Shown: positions 51,814 to 60,666 of the stretch, piece by piece
How positions within the stretch are numbered: position 1 is the stretch's first letter
Layout of the letters: each line of letters begins with the position of its first letter
Assembly (NCBI GenBank): GCA_016184115.1
Contig: JACPDH010000057.1
Coordinates: 1 to 64,000, forward strand
DNA from: Acidobacteriota bacterium
GTDB taxonomy: Bacteria > Acidobacteriota > Thermoanaerobaculia > Gp7-AA8
Direction: 5' to 3'
DNA length: 64,000 nt
Program-made: the position numbers and the translations under genes
The notes under the pieces: model-generated
Database searches by the model: none
The model's input: only the letters and a program-made list of their open reading frames with translations
What the model was told of the DNA's origin: nothing

Positions 51814-52874
51814 CCGAGCTCCTCCCCTGGATCGGCTTCACGCTCTTCATCCTCTGCCTTCTCGCACTCGATCTCGGGTTGTTCCACCGCAAAGCGCACG
51901 CCGTGTCGGTGAAGGAAGCGGGCATCTGGTGCGCTGTCTGGACGACGCTCGCGATTCTCTTCGGCAGCGGCATGTACTTCGTCAAAGGGCCGCACCCGTC
52001 GCTCGAGTTCTTTACCGGCTACCTGATCGAGCTCGCACTTTCGGTCGACAACATCTTCGTATTCGTCGTCGTGCTGTCGTACTTCAGAGTACCGAAGGAG
52101 CTACAGCATCGCGTGCTCTTCTGGGGGATCCTTGGCGCACTGATCCTCCGCGCGGCGATGATCATCGCGGGCACGATGCTGATTCAGCGCTTCCACTGGG
52201 TCATCTACATCTTCGGCGCGTTCCTCGTCTACACCGGCATCAAGATGGCGTTTCACAGCGACGAGAACATCGACCCCGAAGCGAACCCGTTCATCAAGTT
52301 GATCCAGCGCTTTCTGCCAGTCACGAACCGTTTCCACGAAGATCAGTTCTTCGTTCATTCGTCGACGATCGCCGAAGAGTTCCCGGACGACGAGAAGAGC
52401 GACCTCGCGAAGTTCGCCTGGGTGGCGACCCCTCTGTTCGTCGTGCTCGTCGTGATCGAGACGACTGATGTCGTCTTCGCGCTCGACTCGATTCCCGCGA
52501 TCTTCGGCGTGACGCTCGACCCGTTCATCGTATACACATCGAACATCTTCGCGATCCTGGGGCTCCGCTCGATGTACTTCTTCCTGGCTGGGATCATCGA
52601 CAAGTTCCATCTACTGAAGATCGGGCTCTCGTTCGTTCTCTTCTTCATCGGCGTGAAGATGCTCATCTCCGGCTTCGTTCACATTCCGATCGCGGTCTCC
52701 CTCGCGGTCGTTGGGTTGGTGATCACCGGCTCGGTCGTCGCCTCGCTCACGTTCCCGAAGACCTCGAAGGAGGAGATCCACCTCCCTGAGTCGCATCGTG
52801 TAATGGCGGACGGCGAGTCGGCGCTCGAGATCACGACACCCGACTCGGCGGCACACCCGAGACATGCGAAGTAG
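51810..52874 (+). CDS. TerC/Alx-type integral membrane protein (probable metal exporter)
   Basis: A 354-residue inner-membrane protein of the TerC family, which includes the manganese exporters Alx and MeeY/MeeF. Acidic transmembrane motifs are present: ELALSVDNIFVFVVVLSYF and VIETTDVVFALDSIPAIFG, then FAILGLRSMYFFLAG. Length and nine or so helices fit. It shares an ATGA junction with dedA, suggesting a joint role at the membrane. I found no yybP-ykoY-type riboswitch upstream. A terminator follows about 200 bases later. Confidence 0.92.
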   Translation: MTELLPWIGFTLFILCLLALDLGLFHRKAHAVSVKEAGIWCAVWTTLAILFGSGMYFVKGPHPSLEFFTGYLIELALSVDNIFVFVVVLSYFRVPKELQHRVLFWGILGALILRAAMIIAGTMLIQRFHWVIYIFGAFLVYTGIKMAFHSDENIDPEANPFIKLIQRFLPVTNRFHEDQFFVHSSTIAEEFPDDEKSDLAKFAWVATPLFVVLVVIETTDVVFALDSIPAIFGVTLDPFIVYTSNIFAILGLRSMYFFLAGIIDKFHLLKIGLSFVLFFIGVKMLISGFVHIPIAVSLAVVGLVITGSVVASLTFPKTSKEEIHLPESHRVMADGESALEITTPDSAAHPRHAK

Positions 52875-53070
52875 TAGCTCGTAGCGGCAGCGCTGACCGA
52901 AGAGACGGACGCGGGCTCGTTCACGGGCGTGAACCCGCGGGCATCCTCGCGAATCGGAGTCGAGTCCGCGTGACTCACTCATGAGGCTTCCGCAATCCCT
53001 CCCGGGACGCCCATCGACATAGCGCGGTCTCGGACGGTTTACGTCGGCGAAACCGTGAACGTGAACGCTC

Positions 53071-53092
53071 CCGGGCCCGCGCCCGGCTTTTT
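53071..53092 (+). terminator. Rho-independent terminator after terC-like gene
   Basis: CCGGGC/GCCCGG 6-bp stem with a 4-base loop (53071-53086) followed by CTTTTT. The rest of the 382-base gap 52875-53256 has a GC-rich inverted repeat near 52910-52940, a weak TACAAT -10-like hexamer at 53156 and no credible gene. Confidence 0.65.
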
Positions 53093-53256
53093 CGGCTGTG
53101 GCAGGACGGCGCACTTTCTTCTTCGTCACCGTTTCGCTCCTCACCCAACCTCCCCTACAATCCGATACTCGTAACGGGGCCCTTCCCCCTCAACAACACG
53201 AAACGGAGACGGAACGACCTTGCCCCGGGGTGGCGCGAGGCGTTTCAGGAGGCTGA

Positions 53257-55563
53257 ATGAGCGCGATCGACCCGAACTCGAAGCTGCACGGATTCGAGCC
53301 CTACATCCCGGCAGACCGGAACATCCCGGAGTTCTCGGTCCTGCCGATCATCGTCGGCACGGTCCTCGGCATGATCTTCGGCGCATCGTCGCTCTATCTC
53401 GTGCTGAAGGTCGGCCTCACCGTGAGCGCGTCGATCCCGGTCGGCGTCATCTCGATCACACTCTTCAAGATCCTCCACAAGCTCGGGAGCCGCGACGCGA
53501 CGATTCTCGAGAACAACATCGTCCAGACCGCGGGCTCCGCGGGTGAATCGATTGCCTTCGGCGTCGGCGTGACGATGCCGGCGATCCTGATCCTCGGCTT
53601 CGACCTCGAGATCATGCGCGTGACCCTCGTCGCGATCCTCGGAGGGCTGCTCGGCATTCTGATGATGATCCCGCTCCGCCGCGCGCTCATCGTGCAGCAG
53701 CACGGGCTCCTCAAGTACCCCGAGGGGACGGCGTGCGCCGAGGTGCTCAAGGCAGGGGCGGATCCTCTGTCGAAGGAAAACTCCTCCGACGAAGCGAAGC
53801 GTCTCGAGCTCGAAGGGAGAAAGAAGGGCACGATCGGCGCGAAGACGATCTTCGCGGGCTTCGGGCTCGGGCTCGTCTACCAGAGCGCGATGGCGGCATT
53901 CAAAGGCTGGCGCGACATTCCGGAGAAGGTCTTCGGCCCGCCCTTCAAGGCTGCCTCCGTGGGCGCGGAGATCTCACCGGCGCTGCTCGGAGTCGGTTAC
54001 ATCATCGGACCGCGCATCGCGTCGATCATGTGCGCCGGCGGAGTCCTCGCCTACCTCGTGCTCATTCCGATGATCGCCTTCTTCGGCGAAGGGCACAGCG
54101 CAATCATTCCTCCCGGCACGATCCCGATCAATCAGATGTCTGCGTCGGAGATTCGTGGTGCGTACGTGCTTTACATCGGTGCCGGCGCCGTCGCGGCCGG
54201 CGGAATCATCAGCGTCTTCCGCGCACTCCCGACGATCTGGCACGGACTGCGCGAAGGGCTCAAGGACTTCGGCGGCACGAAGGTTGAGCGCGGGCCGAAA
54301 AGCCGGACGGAGAACGATCTGTCGATGAAGGTCGTCCTGATCGGCTGCCTCGCGCTGATCGCCGTCATCGCGGTCGCAACTCCGCTATACGCCGGAACCG
54401 AGGGTTGGACCGCGCGCATCGGATCGGCGATCCTCATCGTCGTATTCGGCTTCCTCTTCGTCACCGTATCCTCTCGCCTCACCGGTGAGATCGGCTCGTC
54501 GTCGAACCCGATCTCGGGGATGACCGTAGCGACGCTGCTCGGAACCTGCATCGTATTCGTGCTCATTGGATGGGAGGGCGCAGGCTACTACGTCAGTGCG
54601 CTCTCCATCGGCGCGATCGTCTGCATCGCCTCGTCGAACGGCGGCACCGTGTCGCAAAGCCTCAAGACGGGGTTCCTCGTCGGCGCGACACCGAAAGCGC
54701 AGCAGATCGCGATCCTCGTCGGATCGCTCGCATCGGCGATCATCCTCGGACCGATCCTCCTCAAGCTCAACGAGGCCGCAACGGTGTACGTGCCCGTCAA
54801 GCCCGAGACCGGCATCCGCGCCGACGTGTCGAAACTGCACGACAAGGAGAAGCTCGAAGGCGCGCAGGCCGAGAGCGACACGAACGAGTATTACGTCTAT
54901 CACCATCAGGACGATGCGAAGGGACTCACGGGTAAGTACCTCTTGAACGAGAACGGCGAGGCCGTGTGGCTCGTCGATCCGGGAATCAACGGAGCCCACA
55001 ACACGCGTCCCGATGGAACGAAGGTCTCGAAGTTCGACGCCCCGAAGGCGACGCTGATGTCGTACATCATCAAGGGGATCCTCAACCGCCAGCTGCCCTG
55101 GGGTCTCGTTCTGTTAGGCGTCATGATCGCGATCGTGCTCGAGATGTCGGGAATACCGTCGCTCGCGTTTGCGGTCGGTGTCTACCTTCCACTCTCGTCG
55201 TCGACGCCGATCCTCGTCGGCGGGATCGTCCGCTGGGGTGTCGACCGCTGGCTCGCGAAAAAACCGGAGCACCAGAACCTCACGGAAGAGGAGTTGCAGG
55301 CTGAGGGCGACAAGAGCCCAGGCGTGTTGATGGCCTCCGGCTACATCGCGGGCGGCGCGATCGCAGGCATCATCATCGCCTTCATTCAGGGAGTGACTCC
55401 GAAGATCGATGCGCGCCTCACTGACTGGGCCAACGCACACAACCCGTTCTTCAGCGGGCCGAACGCCGACATGCTGTCGATGATCCCCTTTGCAATCATC
55501 ACGATCCTGCTCTACCTCACGGGCCGCGAAGTAATCCTCGGTCCGAAGAAGCAGGAGGAGTAG
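53257..55563 (+). CDS. OPT family oligopeptide or siderophore transporter
   Basis: A 768-residue membrane protein of the OPT family, proton-coupled importers of small peptides or metal chelates. Signature regions are ASLYLVLKVGLTVSASIPVGVIS-like and NNIVQTAGSAGESIAFGVGVTMPAILIL, then KYPEGTACAEVLKAG, and ISPALLGVGYIIGPR. About 16 helices are visible. A soluble insert of about 90 residues lies at roughly 510-600 and is unusual but seen in some bacterial members. AGGAGG is five bases before the ATG. A soluble substrate-binding protein is not needed for this family. Confidence 0.93.
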   Translation: MSAIDPNSKLHGFEPYIPADRNIPEFSVLPIIVGTVLGMIFGASSLYLVLKVGLTVSASIPVGVISITLFKILHKLGSRDATILENNIVQTAGSAGESIAFGVGVTMPAILILGFDLEIMRVTLVAILGGLLGILMMIPLRRALIVQQHGLLKYPEGTACAEVLKAGADPLSKENSSDEAKRLELEGRKKGTIGAKTIFAGFGLGLVYQSAMAAFKGWRDIPEKVFGPPFKAASVGAEISPALLGVGYIIGPRIASIMCAGGVLAYLVLIPMIAFFGEGHSAIIPPGTIPINQMSASEIRGAYVLYIGAGAVAAGGIISVFRALPTIWHGLREGLKDFGGTKVERGPKSRTENDLSMKVVLIGCLALIAVIAVATPLYAGTEGWTARIGSAILIVVFGFLFVTVSSRLTGEIGSSSNPISGMTVATLLGTCIVFVLIGWEGAGYYVSALSIGAIVCIASSNGGTVSQSLKTGFLVGATPKAQQIAILVGSLASAIILGPILLKLNEAATVYVPVKPETGIRADVSKLHDKEKLEGAQAESDTNEYYVYHHQDDAKGLTGKYLLNENGEAVWLVDPGINGAHNTRPDGTKVSKFDAPKATLMSYIIKGILNRQLPWGLVLLGVMIAIVLEMSGIPSLAFAVGVYLPLSSSTPILVGGIVRWGVDRWLAKKPEHQNLTEEELQAEGDKSPGVLMASGYIAGGAIAGIIIAFIQGVTPKIDARLTDWANAHNPFFSGPNADMLSMIPFAIITILLYLTGREVILGPKKQEE

Positions 55564-55593
55564 CGATTCATAGCGGCGGATTCTGATCCGCGC

Positions 55594-55687
55594 GAATGGG
55601 GTCACGCGAATGGGGTCACACCGAAAGTTGAAAGTTTACGGAGGCACGGCGCGCTGCCGTAAACTTTCAACTTTCGGTGTGACCCCA
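55594..55687. repeat. 31-bp-arm palindrome reaching the start codon of the symporter
   Basis: Two near-identical 14-mers (GAATGGGGTCACRC; 55594-55607, 55608-55621) are followed by two GAAAGTT heptads, a 15-base loop, and an exact 31-base complement of 55611-55641 at 55657-55687. The last base of the right arm is the A of the ATG at 55687. No ribosome binding site is visible between the arm and the ATG. Confidence 0.85.
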
Positions 55688-57048
55688 TGAATGACCGCAT
55701 GAACGAGCCAACCCAACGCCGCGCAATGCCGCTGCACACGAAGATCCTCATCGGCCTCGTCGCGGGAGCGGCGATCGGCGGCGGGGCGAACGCAATCCTC
55801 GGCGCCGACTCGCCGTCACTGAAAGGCTTCACCTCGTGGGTCGCGGAGCCAATCGGCACCCTCTTCCTTCGGTTGCTCCTGCTCCTCGTCGTTCCCCTCG
55901 TCTTCTCCTCGCTGGTCGTCGGCGTCGCCGGGCTCGGCGACATCCGGAAGATCGGCCGCGTCGGCGTGAAGTGCCTCGCCTACACCGTCGTCATTTCGGC
56001 GATCTCGGTCGTTATCGGCCTCACCATTTCCAACATCATCCGGCCGGGCGACCGCATCGACCCGCAGGTCAGTGCGAAGTTGCAGGAGAAGTACGGCAAA
56101 GAAGCAGCGTCGAAGGTGTCGACGTCACTCGAGACGACGAAGGACTCGGGCGACTCGGGCCTGATGAAAGCGGTAAAGACGCTCGTCCCGACGAACCCGC
56201 TTGCCTCGGCCTCGAAGGATTCGCCCGACATGCTCGGCGTGATGTTCTTCGCGCTCTTCTTCGGCGTCGCTCTAACGATGATCCCAGCCGAGAAGGCACA
56301 GCCGGTGATCGCACTGCTCGACGGAGTCTTCGACGCGATTGCGAAGTGCATCCAGCTCGTGATGCGGATCGCGCCGTACGCCGTCTTCTGCCTTCTCTTC
56401 AACATGACGGCGAAATTCGGATTCGGGCTCCTCTCGAGCCTCGGGTGGTACGTCGGCACCGTGCTGCTCGGGCTCGCGATCCATATGTTCGTCGTCTACT
56501 CGGGCGCGGTCGCGCTCTTGTCGCGCATCAACCCGATCGAGTTTTTCCGCCGGATCGAGACGGTGATCGTCACGGCCTTCTCGACTTCGTCATCGAATGC
56601 GACGCTCCCCACGGCGATGAAGGTCTCCGAAGAGAACCTCGGTGTCCCGCGCGAGATCAACAGCTTCGTTCTCACAGTGGGCGCCACCGCGAACCAAAAC
56701 GGCACCGCACTCTTCGAGGGAGTGACGGTGCTCTTCCTCGCCCAGCTCGCCGGCGTCGACCTTACGATCGCGCAGCAGCTCACCGTGCTCTACATGGCGA
56801 TTCTCGGCGGGGTCGGCACCGCGGGAGTGCCCTCGGGCTCGATCCCCTTCGTCGTCGTCGTCCTCGCCACGGTCGGCATCAACCCGGAGTTGATCGCGAT
56901 CATCCTCGGCGTCGACCGGTTGCTCGACATGTGCCGGACGACGCTCAACGTGACCGGCGACCTGACCGTCGCAACCTACGTTGCGCGATCCGAAGGGTAC
57001 GAGCTGTTGAAGGTTCCCGAGCAGCCCGAGCCCGCGGTGGATCTGTAA
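55687..57048 (+). CDS. Dicarboxylate/amino-acid:cation symporter (DAACS family)
   Basis: A 453-residue inner-membrane symporter for glutamate, aspartate or C4-dicarboxylates with Na+ or H+. Key motifs: the Ser-rich hairpin AFSTSSSNATLP, the NMDGT-like NQNGTAL, hairpin 2 GVPSGS and DRLLDMCRTTLNVTGD, whose Asp and Arg bind substrate. Arg in MCRT fits acidic substrates. An insert of about 50 residues after helix 3 (SAKLQEKYGKEAASKVSTSL) is longer than in GltPh. The start is 55687 or ATG 55699; both are just after the palindrome and lack a ribosome site. Confidence 0.92.
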   Translation: MNDRMNEPTQRRAMPLHTKILIGLVAGAAIGGGANAILGADSPSLKGFTSWVAEPIGTLFLRLLLLLVVPLVFSSLVVGVAGLGDIRKIGRVGVKCLAYTVVISAISVVIGLTISNIIRPGDRIDPQVSAKLQEKYGKEAASKVSTSLETTKDSGDSGLMKAVKTLVPTNPLASASKDSPDMLGVMFFALFFGVALTMIPAEKAQPVIALLDGVFDAIAKCIQLVMRIAPYAVFCLLFNMTAKFGFGLLSSLGWYVGTVLLGLAIHMFVVYSGAVALLSRINPIEFFRRIETVIVTAFSTSSSNATLPTAMKVSEENLGVPREINSFVLTVGATANQNGTALFEGVTVLFLAQLAGVDLTIAQQLTVLYMAILGGVGTAGVPSGSIPFVVVVLATVGINPELIAIILGVDRLLDMCRTTLNVTGDLTVATYVARSEGYELLKVPEQPEPAVDL

Positions 57049-57060
57049 AGGCGACGTTCG

Positions 57061-57209
57061 GCCAAGGGGCCAGGCGCCAAAGCAGACGAAGACAGGTGAA
57101 GGTTCGACTGTCACGACCTGCACAACCGATTCGGCATTCGCAGGGGCGACCGCCCGGCCGATCAGCTCGTTGCCTGCCTGGTCTTTGGCCTCTGGCCTCT
57201 GGCCTGCAA
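57061..57209. repeat. Heptad inverted arms (GGCCTCT type)
   Basis: The left arm, 57061-57081, is three 7-mers of SGCCARR type. The right arm, 57182-57209, is four 7-mers centred on CCTCTGG. The arms are largely complementary and enclose about 100 bases of ordinary sequence. They start 12 bases after the symporter stop and end 24 bases before the kinase start. Confidence 0.7.
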
Positions 57210-57232
57210 CGCATGCCGTATACTTCCCAAAA

Positions 57233-59920
57233 ATGCAGGTCAGTCCCGGTGTTCGGCTCGGTCCGTATGAGATCGTCGCTCCGCTAGGTGCGGGCGGTTG
57301 GGGCGAAGTATGGCGCGCGCGCGACACGCGCCTCGCGCGCGACGTCGCGATCAAGATCCTCCCCGCCGAGCTGGCTTCGAACGAACGGTTCCTCGCACGA
57401 TTCGACCGGGAGGCGCGCGCGATCTCGAGCCTCAACCATCCGAACATCTGCACGCTGTATGACGTGGGCGTCGAAGGAACGACGCGATACCTCGTCATGG
57501 AGATGATCGATGGCGAATCGCTAGCGCAGCGGCTCAAGAAGGGGCCGTTGCCGGCGAACCAGGTGTTAAGGCTCGGTGGGCAGATCGCGAGCGCCCTCGA
57601 CCGTGCGCACCGCCAGGGCATCATTCACCGCGATCTGAAACCTGCGAACATCATGCTGACGCGCTCGGGAGCGAAGCTCGTCGACTTTGGCCTCGCCTAT
57701 CTTTCATCCGGTTCGCCGCTGCTGACGAGCGATTCGCGCGAGATCACGAAGGAACAGCCACTGACGGCGGAAGGAACGATCGTCGGTACGTTTCAGTACA
57801 TGGCTCCCGAACAGCTCGAAGGCACCGAGCCTGATGCACGAACCGACATCTTCGCGCTCGGCGCGGTGCTGTTCGAGATGGCGACGGGGCAACGAGCCTT
57901 CGTTGGCGCATCGAAAGCAAGCCTCATCGCGGCGATCATGGCAACACCCGCGCGTCCGATCTCGGCCCTCGTCCCTGTCGCTCCTCCTGCGCTCGACCAC
58001 GTTGTCCGTCGTTGTCTCGAGAAGCATCCCGATGACCGCTGGCAGAGCGCACACGACGTCGCGAGCCAGCTCGAGTGGATCAGCGAGTCGGGCTCGAAAG
58101 AGAGCGTGGCTGCGGCGAGCACGCGCAGGCGCGGCGAGAGGTTCCGGTTTGCGAGCGCGATCGCGGCGATGGTCGCGATCACCCTGTTCGCGCTTGCGAT
58201 GGCGATGTCGAGACCTGCGCCGAAACCAGAGGTCACCTGTTCGCGCCTCCTTCCTCCCGCCGGGACCGAGTTCGACTTCAATGAAGGCCATGTCGGCTCG
58301 CTCGCCATCTCGCCCGACGGGCGTCGCATCGCGCTGACCTCCCGTGAAGAGAGCGGCCGGCGCGCTCTCTGGATCCAGTCGCTCGACGAGCCACAACCGC
58401 GACGCCTCTCCGGCACCGAGGGAGCACGCTTCCCCTTCTGGTCGCCCGACGGGCGCTTCATCGCCTTCTTCGCCGACGCGAAACTCAAGAAAATCGACGT
58501 CTCGGGCTCCGCGCCATTCGTTCTTTGCGATGCGCCTAACGGACGCAGTGGAGCCTGGAACCGTGACGGAGTCATCCTCTTCTCCGCCGAAGGGAACAAG
58601 CCCATTTCACGCGTGAACGACAGCGGTGGACCCGCGGTGGAGATCACGAACATCGACGTCGCGAAGGGCGAGACGACGCACCGCTGGGCCACCTTCCTCC
58701 CCGACGGCGAGCATTTCCTCTACCTCGCCGGCACGCACACGCTAGGCAGCTACAGCGACTTCAACGCAATCTACGCCGCATCGCTCGATCAACCCGAGAA
58801 CCGCAAGCTCATCGTCCGAGCCCGTTCCAACGCGAGCTACGCCTCAGGGCACATCCTCTACGTCCGCGACAACGTGCTCGTCGCCCAACCGTTCGATCCC
58901 AAGCGGCTCGAAACGACCGGCAAAGCCGTACCGCTGACCGAATCGGTTCGCTACTCGTTCGTCTTCTTCCGTGGCGTCTATTCGGCCTCCGATAACGGAG
59001 TCGTCGTCTATCAGCCAGGCATTGCGAACTCCAACGCTCAGCTCACCTGGTTTGACCGCTCCGGCAAGGAGCTCGGCACCCTGGGCCACGAGGGCCGCGT
59101 CCGCGGCCGCCCAGCGATCTCTCCCGACGGTACGATGGCCGCGGCGTCGATCGAGGACGATGCATCGGGCATGCGCGACATCTGGCTGTTCGACATCGCC
59201 CGCGGCACACAGACGCGCTTCACCTTCGGCCCGAAATCGGAGAACACGCCGGTCTTCTCCCCCAACGGATCCGAGATCGCCTACCACGAACAGAATCCGA
59301 CGAACCCGAACGACTCCTTCGTAATGGTTCGACGCACGAGCGGCACGGAGGAAGCGCGCGCGCTCGTGAGCGTGCAGGGCTCCGTTCTTCCGACCGCGTG
59401 GAGCACCGACGGCGCAACGATCATCGCGTCGAAGCAGCGTCCATCGGGAGACTGGGACCTGGTGAAGCTCGATGCGAAGAAAACGAATGCATCGCTCGAG
59501 CCGATCCTCGCGCGCGATGGCGAGAGCGACTCGATCGCGGTGCGTACCGCCGACGGTCGCTGGATCGCGTGGTTCTCCGACGAGTCGGGACGCAGCGAGA
59601 TGTGGGCGACGAGCTACCCGGGTCCCGGTGGTAAATGGCAGTTGACGAACACCGGGATCGTCATGATGGGATCGTCGTGGGGAAACAACGAGCTCCTCTA
59701 CAGCCAGGACGATGGCGGGATCTACTCGATCCCCACCGCAGTGAATGGCGAGACACTGAGCCCGGGCTCGCCGCAACTCCTCTTCAGGAACCACCGCATT
59801 CTCAGTTGGGTGCTCGCACCCGACAGGGAACGGATTCTCGCCGCCGTCGCCGCCGACACGAAAACGAACGAGCCGCTCGCGATCATTCAGAACTGGCCGC
59901 TCAAGGTTCCGGTCGAGTAA
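57233..59920 (+). CDS. Transmembrane Ser/Thr protein kinase with C-terminal beta-propeller
   Basis: An 895-residue protein. Residues 10-285 are a Hanks-type kinase: LGAGGWGEVWRARD, VAIKIL, IHRDLKPANIML, KLVDFGLAYL, GTFQYMAPEQLEG. All catalytic residues are present. A single helix at about 308-325 (IAAMVAITLFALAMA) is followed by about 570 residues of TolB/WD40-like propeller with repeated SPDG (HVGSLAISPDGRRIAL, RFPFWSPDGRFIAFF, GRPAISPDGTMAA, TPVFSPNGSEIAY). Such fusions are abundant in Acidobacteriota. The start is ATG 57233; the frame is open to 57170 but the kinase starts right after 57233. The FHA proteins at 9505 and 19173 could read its phosphorylation, but that is untested. Confidence 0.93.
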   Translation: MQVSPGVRLGPYEIVAPLGAGGWGEVWRARDTRLARDVAIKILPAELASNERFLARFDREARAISSLNHPNICTLYDVGVEGTTRYLVMEMIDGESLAQRLKKGPLPANQVLRLGGQIASALDRAHRQGIIHRDLKPANIMLTRSGAKLVDFGLAYLSSGSPLLTSDSREITKEQPLTAEGTIVGTFQYMAPEQLEGTEPDARTDIFALGAVLFEMATGQRAFVGASKASLIAAIMATPARPISALVPVAPPALDHVVRRCLEKHPDDRWQSAHDVASQLEWISESGSKESVAAASTRRRGERFRFASAIAAMVAITLFALAMAMSRPAPKPEVTCSRLLPPAGTEFDFNEGHVGSLAISPDGRRIALTSREESGRRALWIQSLDEPQPRRLSGTEGARFPFWSPDGRFIAFFADAKLKKIDVSGSAPFVLCDAPNGRSGAWNRDGVILFSAEGNKPISRVNDSGGPAVEITNIDVAKGETTHRWATFLPDGEHFLYLAGTHTLGSYSDFNAIYAASLDQPENRKLIVRARSNASYASGHILYVRDNVLVAQPFDPKRLETTGKAVPLTESVRYSFVFFRGVYSASDNGVVVYQPGIANSNAQLTWFDRSGKELGTLGHEGRVRGRPAISPDGTMAAASIEDDASGMRDIWLFDIARGTQTRFTFGPKSENTPVFSPNGSEIAYHEQNPTNPNDSFVMVRRTSGTEEARALVSVQGSVLPTAWSTDGATIIASKQRPSGDWDLVKLDAKKTNASLEPILARDGESDSIAVRTADGRWIAWFSDESGRSEMWATSYPGPGGKWQLTNTGIVMMGSSWGNNELLYSQDDGGIYSIPTAVNGETLSPGSPQLLFRNHRILSWVLAPDRERILAAVAADTKTNEPLAIIQNWPLKVPVE

Positions 59921-60212
59921 TCGCGAGTCGCGGGCACCGCGCGTGCATTCTCGGGCTCACCAATTCCGCTTCACATCACGAGCCGTCTCGCCGAAGCGTG
60001 TCTGTTAAGCCGTCTTCGCCGCGCCGAGCCGGGCTCGCCTGAGCGGCGAGCGACGAGAGGCTTCCATCGGCGGCGTCTCCCGGCGCGTGGCGGAGGCGGG
60101 ATATTCCGGCAAGCCGAATGCGGGAATCCCACACGACATCGACTGTTTCGCATTGCATCTCGCGCGCGCCGGCTCGATTGCGGCTCGCACCGAAATGGAA
60201 GGAGCGCATCGC

Positions 60213-60638
60213 ATGACCGCAAAGAATGGAGACACGGTCCAGGTTCACTACACGGGAAAGCTCGACGACGGACAGGTCTTCGATTCTTCCGAAGGAGGCG
60301 ACGCGCTCGAATTCACGATCGGCGCCGGCAATATGATCGAGGGCTTCGATGCGGCCGTGCGAGGCATGGGCGTCGGCGAATCGCGCCAGGTTCGGATCCC
60401 CGCGGAGCAGGCATACGGCCCGCGCATCGAGGAGATGGTGCTCAACGTTGGTCGCGATCAGATGCCAAAAGGGATGAGCCCCGAAGTCGGCCAGCTGCTC
60501 GAACTGACGACGGAGGAAGGGGAACGCGCGCAGCTCGTCGTCACGTCGGTCGACGAAGCGACGGTGACGCTCGACGCGAACCACCCGCTCGCCGGGCAGG
60601 CGTTGAACTTCGACATCCGCCTCGTGTCGATCGCTTAG
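60213..60638 (+). CDS. FKBP-type peptidyl-prolyl isomerase, SlyD-like
   Basis: A 141-residue cytosolic FKBP of the SlyD type. It has VQVHYTGKLDDGQVFDSSEGGDALEFTIGAGNMIEGFDAAVRGMGVGESRQVRIPAEQAYGPR, then an insert-in-flap chaperone segment (residues 70-125) and DANHPLAGQALNFDIRLVSI. The nickel-binding His-rich tail of E. coli SlyD is absent. ATG 60213 is used since AAGGAG lies eight bases upstream; an ATG at 60195 is an alternative. It stands alone between the kinase and the chromate cluster. Confidence 0.92.
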   Translation: MTAKNGDTVQVHYTGKLDDGQVFDSSEGGDALEFTIGAGNMIEGFDAAVRGMGVGESRQVRIPAEQAYGPRIEEMVLNVGRDQMPKGMSPEVGQLLELTTEEGERAQLVVTSVDEATVTLDANHPLAGQALNFDIRLVSIA

Positions 60639-60666
60639 CAGGCTGTGCGTTGTTGAAGAGATTCGT

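Noticed and set aside
57170-57232. Upstream start for the kinase gene
   Set aside because: The extra 21 codons are encoded by the heptad arm and spacer, and the kinase domain begins directly after ATG 57233.
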